Assembly: GCA_030063045.1 (NCBI GenBank)
Contig: JAQSEB010000181.1
Span: 682,001-746,000, forward strand
DNA length: 64,000 bases
Direction of reading: 5' to 3'
DNA from: Pratylenchus scribneri
Lineage: Eukaryota > Nematoda > Chromadorea > Rhabditida > Pratylenchidae
The notes below the pieces were generated by a model, which made no database searches, had not been told where the DNA came from, and worked only from the letters and a program-made list of their open reading frames with translations. The position numbers and the translations under genes are program-made. Positions 1-9,572 of this stretch are shown in pieces; the first letter of the stretch is position 1; each line of letters begins with the position of its first letter.

Positions 1-873
1 CTATTATGGCCCAAAGTGGTCGTGCCTTTCCTCCTCGAACAGTTGCAAGATGCATTCCCTATTATGGCCCAAAGTGGTCGTGCCTTTCCTACTCTAACAG
101 TTGCAAGATGCTTTCCCTATTATGGCTCATAGTGGTCGTGCCTTTCCTCCTCGAACAGTTGCAAGATGCATTCCCTATTATGGCCCAAAGTGGTCGTGCC
201 TTTCCTCCTCGAACAGTTGCAAGATGCATTCCCTATTATGGCCCAAAGTGGTCGTGCCTTTCCTACTCTAACAGTTGCAAGATGCTTTCCCTATTATGGC
301 CCAAAGTGGTCGTGCCTTTCCTACTCTAACAGCTGCAAGATGCTTTCCCTATTACATAGTGGTCGTGCCTTTCCTCCTCGAACAGTTGCAAGATGCATTC
401 CCTATTATGGCCCAAAGTGGTCGTGCCTTTCCTACTCTAACAGTTGCAAGATGCATTCCCTATTATGGCCCAAAGTGGTCGTGCCTTTCCTCCTCGAACA
501 GTTGCAAGATGCATTCCCTATTATGGCCCAAAGTGGTCGTGCCTTTCCTCCTCGAACAGTTGCAAGATGCATTCCCTATTATGGCCCAAAGTGGTCGTGC
601 CTTTCCTACTCTAACAGTTGCAAGATGCTTTCCCTATTATGGCTCATAGTGGTGCCTTTCCTCCTCGAACAGTTGCAAGATGCATTCCCTATTATGGCCC
701 AAAGTGGTCGTGCCTTTCCTCCTCGAACAGTTGCAAGATGCATTCCCTATTATGGCCCAAAGTGGTCGTGCCTTTCCTCCTCGAACATTTGCAAGATGCT
801 TTCCTATTATGGCCAAAACGTGCCTTTCCTGCTTATTCATTTGCATGGTGCCTTCCCTATGACTCGGAAGTAG
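1..873. repeat. 58-bp satellite array, block 1
   Basis: About fifteen head-to-tail copies of a 58-bp unit containing CTATTATGGCCCAAAGTGG, TCGTGCCTTTCCT and GTTGCAAGATGC. Copies differ by a few substitutions (CCTCGAAC or ACTCTAAC, GCATTCCC or GCTTTCCC) and a few small deletions. The array begins before the window. Because 58 is not a multiple of three, long open frames run through it in several frames; I regard them as repeat artefacts, not genes. Confidence 0.95.
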
Positions 874-888
874 CGGCTAAATGTCCTA

Positions 889-1246
889 GGAAGGTTTCGG
901 AGTAGTGAGCGGTTATATGTGGACTTGGAGGGTTTCGGAGTAGTGAGCGGTTATATATGGATTTGGAGGGTTTCGGAGTAGTGAGCGGTTATATATTGAT
1001 TTGGAGGGTTTCGGAGTAGTGAGCGTATATGGACTTGGAGGATTTCGGAGTAGTGAGCGGATATATGGACTTGGAGGGTTTCGGAGTAGTGAGCGGTTAT
1101 ATATGGACTTGGAGGGTTTCGGAGTAGTGAGCGGTTATATATGGACTTGGAGGGTTTCGGAGTAGTGAGCGGTTATATATGGACTTGGAGGGTTTCGGAG
1201 TAGTGAGCGGTTATATATGGACTTGGAGGGTTTCGGAGTAGTGAGC
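889..1246. repeat. 38-bp satellite array
   Basis: About nine tandem copies of a 38-bp unit containing GGAGGGTTTCGGAGTAGTGA and GCGGTTATATATGGACTT. One unit is shortened near 1021. The block lies exactly between two blocks of the 58-bp satellite, so it is an insertion or an independent expansion inside the larger array. Confidence 0.93.
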
Positions 1247-1620
1247 GTACTTTTCCTGCTTGTTCATTTGCATGGTGCTTTCCCTATTATGGCCGAAAGT
1301 GGTCGTACCTTTCCTGCTTGTTCATTTGCATGGTGCTTTCCCTATTATGGCCGTAAGTGGTCGTACCTTTCATGCTTGTTCATTTGCATGGTGCTTTCCC
1401 TATTATGGCCGAAAGTGGTCGTACCTTTCCTGCTTGTTCATTTGCATGGTGCTTTCCCTATTATGGCCGTAAGTGGTCGTACCTTTCATGCTTGTTCATT
1501 TGAATGGTGCTTTCCCTATTATGGCCGAAAGTGGTCGTACCTTTCCTGCTTGTTCATTTGCATGGTGCTTTCCCTATTATTGCCCAAAGTGGTCGTGCCT
1601 TTTCTACTTGTTCATTCATG
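1247..1620. repeat. 58-bp satellite array, block 2 (diverged)
   Basis: About six copies of a 58-bp unit recognisably related to block 1: it shares CCCTATTATGGCC and AAGTGGTCGT. The rest has changed to CTTGTTCATTTGCATGGTGC. Units alternate between GCCGAAAGTGG and GCCGTAAGTGG, so the recent amplification unit may be a 116-bp dimer. Confidence 0.9.
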
Positions 1621-1624
1621 GTTC

Positions 1625-2021
1625 TCAGGTCATATTGACCCGAGAAAATGCATTAAATTAATCTGAGAAAAAGCATATTACCTGTGGGCAATTCTAATAA
1701 GCATTTTCTCAGGTCAATTTGACCTGAGAAAAACTATTTGACCTGTGTCAATTCTATGCTTTTTCTCAGGTCAAATTGACCTGAGAAAAAGCACCTGTGG
1801 TCAATTCTATGCATTTTCTCAGGTCAAATTGACCTGAGAAAAAGCATATGACCTTTGGTCAATTCTATGCTTTTTCTCAGGTCAATTCTATGCATTTTGG
1901 TCAATTCTATGCTTTTTCTCAGGTCAATTCTTTGCATTTACTCAGGTCAAATTGACCTGAAAAAAAGCATATGACCTGTGGTCAATTCTATGCATTTTGG
2001 TCAATTCTATGCTTTTTCTCA
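1625..2021. repeat. GGTCAATTCTATGC palindromic repeat array, left part
   Basis: Irregular repeats of GGTCAATTCTATGC with TTTTTCTCA or ATTTTGG, mixed with the perfect palindrome CTCAGGTCAAATTGACCTGAG-like core (CAGGTCAAATTGACCTG). The same array resumes at 2640 on the far side of a MITE, so the two parts were once continuous. Confidence 0.88.
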
Positions 2022-2639
2022 GGGGCCAATCACAATTACTTGCGACAAACGACGAAACCGACGACAAACGGCAAATTTGTCGTTTGTCTCCAAATTTGTC
2101 GATTTGACATTTGGCGTTTGTCGTTATAGACAAACGATAAATTTGACCAATTTTATTTAAATTACTATTAAAATTTTAAATTAATTTTTAAAATATTTTT
2201 TCTTTCACAGAAAAATTTAAAAAACTCTGGGCTTTCTTTTGAACCCTATTTTGTTTTTCAAAAATTATTTAAAAATATAAAACATGGTCAAAAAATTAAA
2301 ATTTTTATATAGAAAAATAGAGCAGAGTTTTTTCTATAATCTACAATTTATTTCATATTTTTATCAATTTTTTTAACATTTTAAAAATAATTTTAAAAAA
2401 GTCTACTACAAATTTGAGGGGCGGTTTGGAGCGCCCACCAAATATTTGGCGTTTGTCGTAAATTTTCCCTTCATTTTGCCGTTTGTCGTTCATATTTCCA
2501 GAGACAAACGACAAAACCGAAGCCAAACGCCAAATTCTTGACGACAAACGATAAACGACAAAAAATTTAATTGTGATTGATAAATTTGTCGTTTGGCGTT
2601 TGTCTTTGTCGTTTGACGTAAGTAATTGTGATTGGCCCC
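2022..2639. mobile_element. MITE-like foldback element splitting the palindromic array
   Basis: The ends are inverted repeats: GGGGCCAATCACAATTACTT at the left and its complement, ending GTAATTGTGATTGGCCCC, at the right. Inside the ends both arms carry short tandem runs of GACAAACGAC and its complement. The centre is AT-rich with no coding potential. It interrupts an otherwise continuous satellite. I could not read a convincing target duplication because the flanks are repetitive. Confidence 0.8.
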
Positions 2640-2935
2640 GGGTCAATTCTATGCATTTTGGTCAATTCTATGCTTTTTCTCAGGTCAATTCTATGCATTT
2701 TGGTCAATTCTATGCTTTTTCTCAGGTCAATTCTATGCATTTTGGTCAATTCTATGCTTTTTCTCAGGTCAATTCTATGCATTTTGGTCAATTCTATGCT
2801 TTTTCTCAGGTCAATTCTATGCATTTTGGTCAATTCTATGCTTTTTCTCAGGTCAATTCTATGCTTTTTCTCAGGTCAATTCTTTGCATTTACTCAGGTC
2901 AAATTGACCTGAGAAAAAAATAACCTGGTCAATTC
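2640..2935. repeat. GGTCAATTCTATGC repeat array, right part
   Basis: Very regular tandem repeats of a unit of about 48 bp, GGTCAATTCTATGCATTTTG followed by GTCAATTCTATGCTTTTTCT, ending in the palindrome CAGGTCAAATTGACCTGAG. More homogeneous than the part left of the MITE. Confidence 0.9.
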
Positions 2936-4291
2936 TATGGCCGATAAAATTTTCCCATCGGTATAAAAATAATCCACCCTTAAAACAATCCAATTATTCA
3001 TTGCCAAATATCCTACTGGACACCGATGTCCTGCTAATTTTCACACTTTATTCGAGTATATATAAGATTGGATATCAAAATTAAAACTTGTATAATTTCG
3101 CCTATTTAATTAAAATTTATAATAATTGGGAGATAAATCCACATGGATGAAAATTGGAATAAACCTTACCCAGAGGTAACTCTGATGGTTAATTGCAGAA
3201 AATTCAAAAATAGGATAAACTACTACTTAATTCATTGATAAACATTTCCCGATAAATATTTTTGATTTTGGGAAATTTTTCACAAAGCAGTTAATGGCCA
3301 ATTTCTGATTGGATCGAATTGATCAAGTCACAATTTTTTGCGTGAATTTGCCGCTGGAAGCTGTATACAACAAATTTGATTTAATTTGCCTATGGTTTGA
3401 AAGGTTAATTGCTTGTTGACCCAAAAACAAGATGAACTGATTAAACCACGGGTCACAATTGTAATTTAGAATTGGTTAAAGCAAACTAGTGAACAATTGC
3501 TTCTGTGGTGATCTGTGGCCATAAAAATGCCGAGTGTGAATGTCGCGCAAAATATCAAGGGAAAACATATATTGATCTTTACAGGACATTCATCACAGGA
3601 CGATAAAATAAAATATGATCTTTAAAGGACATCAAAGCCAAATCAAATCCGCTTTATATTAAATTTTTAGTAGAAGATCAAATTCATTTCTTTAATTTAT
3701 TTATTAAAAATCACACTAAATTAATTCTCAAAATCATTATAATAATTAAATTAAAATTTCTCGACCATTTTAATAGAATGTATAATCACCAAAAATACTA
3801 ATCTACCTTAATTTGATTATAAATTTGGAATAATTTCGCCTGTATTCCTCCTATATTTTAGCTCATATTCAAAGGCAATGGAAAATGGATCCAAGAGGAA
3901 AAATCGAGTCAAAATCGAACTTTCATATATCAAAAACTTGAGCTATTTTATTTTTAATTTTTTTTTGATCTAATCCTTTAGCAAGAATATTCTATAAACA
4001 AGAAGTGACTATGAATTTAATTTTTCTTATTTGCTCCTTCTTTATTGCTGATATTCTACCGTTAGGTATATAATTCTTAAATGAAATAGAAATCAGATAT
4101 ATATATATATATATATGTAACTGCTAATTTTGGAAATTAGCGATTTAAGAAATTCGCTAGGCATTTGGGTTAGCGAATATTGGAAATCTTTATTATTTCT
4201 AGGCGCTATACAGACTCGAGAGTAGGCTCATCAGTCGACTCGGCATGTTCGATTTACTATATGAAATTTCAAACCGATTTTGTGTCTAAGG
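2936..4291. other. AT-rich intergenic DNA
   Basis: I see no coding exon, RNA gene or clear inverted repeat here. A short (AT)n microsatellite lies at about 4098-4116. Confidence 0.6.
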
Positions 4292-4709
4292 CAGGGTTGC
4301 CATCAAAAAATTTTCAAAATAAGACAAATTACATCAAAAAATAAGATTTTGTGGTCAAAAATAAGATTTTTACAAAAGTGCTTTAAAATGAATTAAAATC
4401 GGTTTTTCATATATAATATTGTTTAAATATCATATTTTTCATCTCCTATATTATTTGGGCTTAAATTTTTATTCCTAAAAGGGTAAGAAAATAGCCCGTT
4501 AACGAAAAAATTAAAGCCAAAAATAGCCGGGCAGCGAAAAATTTTGACATTTTGTAAGGAAAAATGACAATTTTATGAAAAATCAGACAAAATAAGACAA
4601 TTTGCCAAAAATAGGGACATTTCTTACAAATAAGGACATTTTTATTTCTTAAGATTTGACCTCTTAAAATAAAGACAAATCTTATAAATAAGGACTTATG
4701 GCAACCCTG
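4292..4709. mobile_element. Non-autonomous hAT-like MITE with 8-bp target duplication
   Basis: The ends are inverted: CAGGGTTGCCAT at 4292 and ATGGCAACCCTG ending at 4709. The flanks are an exact 8-bp direct repeat, GTCTAAGG, at 4284-4291 and 4710-4717. An 8-bp duplication with CAGGG ends is the usual hAT signature. The 418-bp interior is AT-rich and non-coding. Its ends resemble those of the complete hAT element at 38028-41034 (CAGGGCTGCCAGA), so that transposase or a relative may have moved it. Confidence 0.9.
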
Positions 4710-4717
4710 GTCTAAGG

Positions 4718-5766
4718 TTATGATTAGACAAGGGGGGGGGGTATGGGTTTGGGTTCTAGGAATCTAAAAGAAAAGTTCAAAATTTGTCTGAAATTGAAAT
4801 TCCATATAGTAAATCTTCAATGCCGAATTGAATTAGCATTTCTCTCGAGTCTATAAGATGCCCAGAAACCGAGATTTCCAAAATTTGCTAACTCAATTGC
4901 CTTCATATTTTCCGAAAATACGCCGATTTCTATAATATTCGCTGTAACAAATAGATCTTTTTTAGGCTCACCCTATCCCTATATAACGAAAATTCAACCG
5001 CATTCGGTTTTCACTTTTGCCGAATGCACCATAAAAAGTTTATATGAATGGGAGGCGCCCTCAACGGTGGATATGCGTAAGTTTAGAACCATTAAATTTA
5101 TGTAAGTACAAAATGTACAAGAGTCCAAATTAAGTATTTTTTGAATTTTTTTAAACCATTTTTACTAAATTTTTTCAAGAAAAAAAAAGTATAAAAATCG
5201 GTTTTCGACCCTAAAAATTTATTTGAATGAGGCAGGATTCGAACTCTAGACCCCATTAGAGTTTGCATTCCAAAGACAACCTATACTTCGCCATTTGACC
5301 AAAATTTCAGTCGCCGAAATTTAAAATTTTTTTCTCATATTTTATCCAATTTATTAATTTTTAATTCAAAAATTTTCATTTTTATTGCATTTTTATTGAA
5401 AATTTCCCAAAAAATGGCAAAATATGTAATATGTATGTAAGTCGAGTAAATTTATGTATATAGAATTTAACTTTGGAAGCTTCATATCAAGTGGAAAATG
5501 CGTATGCATATTTCAAAACGTTCTGAATCAGGAAAAAATATGTATTTGCATAACTATCCGAGTCCTAGTCATTACTCATTAGGGGATAGGTTACGGATAT
5601 GATGGGGTAAAAAGTATCTCAACTACCCCCTAATTCTTATCGTAACACCCTAAGTAAGGTGGCAACTTCACTTCTAGCCTTCTCAAGAAATAAAGGGATG
5701 TAAATTGGATAAGTACAGCAGGGGGATTTCTTAAAAATACTAATAAGATTTTAATTTTGTATTCAG
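4718..5766. other. Intergenic DNA
   Basis: No coding exon recognised. A poly-G run lies just right of the MITE at about 4732-4741. The minus strand around 5228-5310 has a match to a Pol III B box (GTTCGAATCC) and a weak A box, but it cannot be folded as a tRNA. Confidence 0.5.
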
Positions 5767-6039
5767 CGCGGCACAAAATCATTAATCCGCCGTCTGGAGA
5801 ACCTAGAGTAAAACAATATGAATATTTTTTGAAGCCTAATTTTGAATTTGGCGAAATGTTAACAAATTGCATTAACCAAATGACAGATGGAGATTTGTGG
5901 GAAATGAAAGAGGCAATTTTTAAATATTCAGACTATGCTTCATGGATGGAAGAAGAAATGAAACAATTGAAGTATGAGCATGTCCGAATTGATAAAGAAA
6001 AAGTTTATGCATATGCGAATCGAGGAGACCCAGAATTTG
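5767..6039 (+). CDS. Orphan internal exon of an unrecognised gene
   Basis: A 91-codon open stretch is bounded by a good acceptor (TTGTATTCAG) and a strong donor (GTAAGT). The frame is hydrophilic, with acidic and lysine-rich segments such as MTDGDLWEMKEAIFKYSDYA. Neither a start nor a stop belongs to it, so it would be an internal exon. I do not recognise the protein. It could be an upstream exon of the gene whose exons start at 14889, but more than 8 kb of repeat-rich DNA lies between and nothing proves the link. It could also be a stranded pseudo-exon. Confidence 0.4.
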
Positions 6040-6065
6040 GTAAGTTTATTTTACAAAGGTGCTAG

Positions 6066-6468
6066 GTCATCTCCACAATTCTGCAAATATGGGCATGTCC
6101 ACAATTCTGCAATTATAGAGGTTTTCGATTTATAATAAGTCAGAAACCGGTTTTAGACCCTACAAATCTTATACCATTTTGTAGATCTCATTGAGACGCA
6201 TCGATTGGTATACGTTTTGTCATGGTTTAGCCCAAAATGAAAGAGTTTTGAACCAAAAACTTAAAAAATAGTTTAATACCATTTAATTTTGACCAAACCA
6301 TAACAAATTATATACCATTCGATGCGTCTCAATGAGATCTACAAAATGTTATAAGGTTTGATGGGTCTAAAACCGGTTTCTGATTTATTATAGTCGAAAA
6401 CGTCTATAATTGCAGAATTGTGGACATGCCCATAATTGCATATCCCTTTATCTATTGTGGACATGACC
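6066..6468. mobile_element. Foldback MITE (TGTAGATCTCATTGAGACGC family), copy 1
   Basis: The two halves are inverted copies of one another. Both contain CCACAATTCTGCAATTATAG, AAACCGGTTTTAGACCC and TTTGTAGATCTCATTGAGACGC-like cores. The ends are GGTCAT..CCACAA and TTGTGG..ATGACC. Related copies lie at about 17818-18212 and, split by a retroelement, at 41690-46210. No ORF. Confidence 0.8.
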
Positions 6469-6482
6469 CCGGACGTTTTACA

Positions 6483-7049
6483 AAATTAGGCACTTCTGGA
6501 ATGGATTTTGGGGGTTACAAGAGAAAAGGGGTAGAAAGGGAAAGAAAGGATGATAGGAGGGAGAGGCGACAAGCGACATCAATCAAATTGTTATCAATCA
6601 GTGATACACAATCGTACTCCCACTGGCATTTCTGCACTCCGTGATCCTGGCAATCCTACGTGTGAACCATTCTTTTAATATTGTATCACCTGATCACCCC
6701 TCTGTCCATACTCCATTCCATACCCAATCAGTGGAATCTCAACGGCAAAAAGTAAAAATGACCCAAAAGAAAATGTATGGCGCCTCCTCTTCTTTATATA
6801 AATACTATTTCACCGAATATATTTGGCGCAAGCAATTTGGTTCAGTGATCTTTATAATTTTTGGTCTCATGTTCGCCAATTTTATCCTTGTGAATAAATT
6901 TTATTTTTGATTGGATTGATTCCTTCTATGTTCCCTCCCACAGTGATGACAATTTGATTGATGTCGCTTGTCGCCTCTCCCTCCCATCATCCTTTCCCTT
7001 TCAACTCCTTTTCTCTTCCAACCCCCAAAGTCCAGAAGTGTCCAAAATT
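6483..7049. mobile_element. Foldback element with about 125-bp arms carrying a short ORF
   Basis: The left arm (6483-6612) and right arm (6940-7049) are inverted repeats sharing GGGAGAGGCGACAAGCGACA and TCAATCAAATTGT. They differ by a handful of substitutions and small indels. The roughly 330-bp unique centre carries an ORF described separately. This layout is either a foldback transposon that captured host sequence or an inverted duplication around a small gene. Confidence 0.7.
6758..6910 (+). CDS. Short membrane-protein ORF inside a foldback, weakly QCR9-like
   Basis: A 50-codon ORF begins MTQKKMYGASSSLYKYYFTE and contains one hydrophobic helix (residues about 28-44, GSVIFIIFGLMFANFIL). 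The order LYKYYF, basic residues, then a single membrane helix resembles the small cytochrome bc1 subunit 9 (UQCR10/QCR9). It stops soon after the helix, so the usual C-terminal tail is missing. A GT just after the helix could be a splice donor. The ORF lies between the arms of an inverted repeat. It may be a captured fragment, a small gene or chance. The family call is inference. Confidence 0.3.
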   Translation: MTQKKMYGASSSLYKYYFTEYIWRKQFGSVIFIIFGLMFANFILVNKFYF

Positions 7050-7924
7050 ATAGCATTTATAATTTGACGAAAGACTATGAATTTTCATTGAATAATAAAA
7101 TGCTTGCCAAATGATGATGGCAAGCATTTTTTTACAAAAATTTATTTGGGATCGATATAGAAAAAAAACAAAAGGAAAGAAGTTTTACCTATGCAAACTG
7201 AAAAAGTTAAATTTTAAACCTCTCCCGGACCCTCATAACGGAGGAATGCAACAATAAGTGAGCAAATTTGTGGAAATTTTGGAAATATTTTAAAGATCTG
7301 AGATATTTTGAAAATATCCCAAAAATGACTCAAATTATTTAAATATTTTGCCGATTACCAATTATTTGTAAAATTCATGTTGTAACTAATTTTCTAAGGA
7401 TTAGAAAATAAAATAAAAAATAATTTATCAAACGAGTGAAAATTGTGAAAATATTTTCAAAATGATATCAAATTGCGATGATATATTGGGAATTGGAAAA
7501 TTTCTCAGAATATCTCTTGTTGCTGATTATAAAATGAGTTACATAATAATTTTGATTTTGAGACGAATTGTGAAAATGAGTTACAAAATATTCTGAAAAT
7601 GAGATTCATTTTCAGAATTCATTTTCTGTCTCGTTTACTTATTCAAAAGAAAATCAATTTAAAAATATATTCTGAAAATGAGTGGTATTTTTACAATCTA
7701 TTTTGATTTTGTTTTGTAATAAATTACAAAATTAACTAAAAAATTAATTCTGAAAATGAGTAACTTATTTTGCAATTAGTTTTGTTTTTATTTTGTAACA
7801 AATTTTAAAATAAGCCTAAAAACTAATATTATAGTAAATTTTCTAGCAAATTTGCAATAAAAGACTTCTTTTGAGAATATTTTGAGAAAAATGTGAATAT
7901 CGATTTTAAATAAAGAGATCAGAG
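7050..7924. other. AT-rich intergenic DNA with one perfect hairpin
   Basis: No coding exon. A perfect 12-bp stem lies at 7097-7130 (AAAATGCTTGCC, 10-base loop, GGCAAGCATTTT). Runs of GAAAATGAG-type sequence at 7540-7760 look like simple degenerate repeats. Confidence 0.5.
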
Positions 7925-8432
7925 GGGTGATAAGATAAGTGTTTGTCAAATGGAAATCAACTTTTGGCAGTATGCTTAAAAGCAGACTACTTACTGAAGG
8001 CATTTATAAAAATTCACTGAATTCAGTGAGCAAATTACAGGCTGTCCTTCTTATCTTAAGCATGTTGCTTTCTCTCCTTTTATAAGCAATTTTTCAAAAA
8101 TTTATTAAAAATCAATGAAGTAAAAAAGAATAAAATTTTTGCATATAAATATGTATAGGATGCTTAATTCTAAATCCTAAAAATCTTTCTAAATTATGTA
8201 GACTTCTCTAAAATTTTTCCTTGGCTAAATAGTTCATTGAAAAATTGGCGGCAGTCAGGTAGGGCACTTCCATCATTTTGCAGTCTGCTCGTTGAATTCA
8301 ACGTTCTTATCTTGAGCCGCTTCTTTTTCAACGAGCAAACTTGGCAGCGAAATTGATTTCGCGTCTTATCTTAGTTGAAAGCAGAATGCACCGCCTAAAC
8401 AGACTGCTTCCACACTTCTTATCTTATCACCC
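7925..8432. mobile_element. MITE with GGGTGATAAGATAAG ends
   Basis: The left end GGGTGATAAGATAAG is matched exactly by its complement CTTATCTTATCACCC at the right. Inner parts of the arms also pair: CAGACTACTTACTGA against GCAGACTGCTTCC-like sequence and TTCTTATCTTA-type motifs. No ORF. I could not define a target duplication. Confidence 0.75.
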
Positions 8433-8489
8433 AAGATAAAATTGAAGATGATAAAAAAAATTAGAAAAAAATATCATGAAATAATAATA

Positions 8490-9262
8490 AAAAAACCAGG
8501 ATGAGTTTGTTTAGAATAAATTGATCCTCTAGCTCAACGATATCTTCATCGTCAATTGGCTTAGGGTTGGCAATTTCCGGCACAATTGTAGAATCGAGAT
8601 CTTCCGGCGCCATTTGGCTAAGCGTTGTTCTCGTCCACCTGAATTTATAAAAATTGTAGTTAATTTACATTTTTTTTGTAAATTATTAATTCAATAAAAA
8701 TTAACCTCGGTGTCTGCAGTATGTGAAGAAAGATCTATGGTATAGTGGTGTCGGAGAGCTCGATGGTCATGTCGTTGATTTTTTGCTAAAATTTTTCTAT
8801 TTATCAATTGTATTACAAAAAATGAACCTGTACATTTTCATTGTCATTACCAGAACCGCGTGCAACATTGAGATCTTCGCCGCCAGTTGGCACACTTTTG
8901 ACGTGGTCATCTTGATTTTATAATAATTATCTTTTTGTACAAATAATTACCTGCTAAATAATTCAGCCAAATCCTGGCCATCAGGTGCCAAATATTCCAC
9001 ATTCTTCCTGAATTAGAATTAATTTTGGTTTTTACTTTATAAATTTATAAAAAATAAATAAACCTGTTTAATTTGAATGCCATTTTCTGCAACAACAAGA
9101 TCTTCAACGCCAACTGGTTCGCCGTTGTTGTGGTCTTCATAAATTTGTTTAAATTTAAATTTATATATTTGTTCAAAAAACCTGCTCGATTCACCAAAAT
9201 TTTGGTCATATGCCATACGTTCCTCAGTCTAATTGTCCCGGAATTTTGCAAAGTAATTAAAT
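8490..9262 (-). CDS. Array of short exon-like repeats (leftward), unknown or decayed gene
   Basis: On the minus strand five or six open segments of about 60-140 nt are separated by AT-rich spacers of about 40-60 bp. Most are followed by a CAG|GT-type donor. Four carry a recognisable core: EPVGVEDLVVAENGIQ (about 9068-9140), APDGQDLAELFSR (about 8949-9007), VPTGGEDLNVARGSG (about 8830-8920) and QMAPEDLDSTIVPE (8500-8638). The common core is an acidic (E/Q)DL, often encoded by AGATCT. When joined at the best splice sites not all phases agree, so the gene may be partly decayed or some borders misjudged. I do not recognise the protein family. Confidence 0.35.
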
Positions 9263-9430
9263 TAATTTTGTCTATAAATTATGCTAATTCTAAAAATAAA
9301 ATAAATTTTAAATATAGTAATTACAATTTAGAAATTGTTATCGCAATTACAATTATACAATAAATTTAACTTAGAAAAAATCAATTGCATTGCATTTTAC
9401 ATTGCAGCTATTATAAGTAAAAGGTCTAAC

Positions 9431-9438
9431 TATAAAAG
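9431..9438 (+). promoter_or_regulatory. Possible TATA box between two divergent arrays
   Basis: TATAAAAG, 135 bp before the first ATG (9573) of the rightward exon array. It lies in the only gap between the leftward and rightward arrays. Suggestive only. Confidence 0.35.
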
Positions 9439-9572
9439 CGCAGATATTTTTTGATACAAGATATATATTGGACATTTGGATACATTTTCTCGTTTCCTAA
9501 CTTTTTTTTATTTTTAAGGATCTTATAATAATAAAGAATACACATTACTCAGCAATTTTTTTATCGATTAAA

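Noticed and set aside
6..873. Long overlapping ORFs of 95-235 codons with MAQSGRAFPPRT-type repeats
   Set aside because: They are translations of the 58-bp satellite in different frames; no splice sites, leader or codon bias supports a gene.
2567..2923. Repetitive ORFs on both strands
   Set aside because: Pure translation of the GGTCAATTCTATGC tandem repeat.
5228..5310. Possible tRNA or tRNA-derived SINE on the minus strand
   Set aside because: It has a B-box-like GTTCGAATCC and a weak A box, but neither the acceptor stem nor the T stem pairs.
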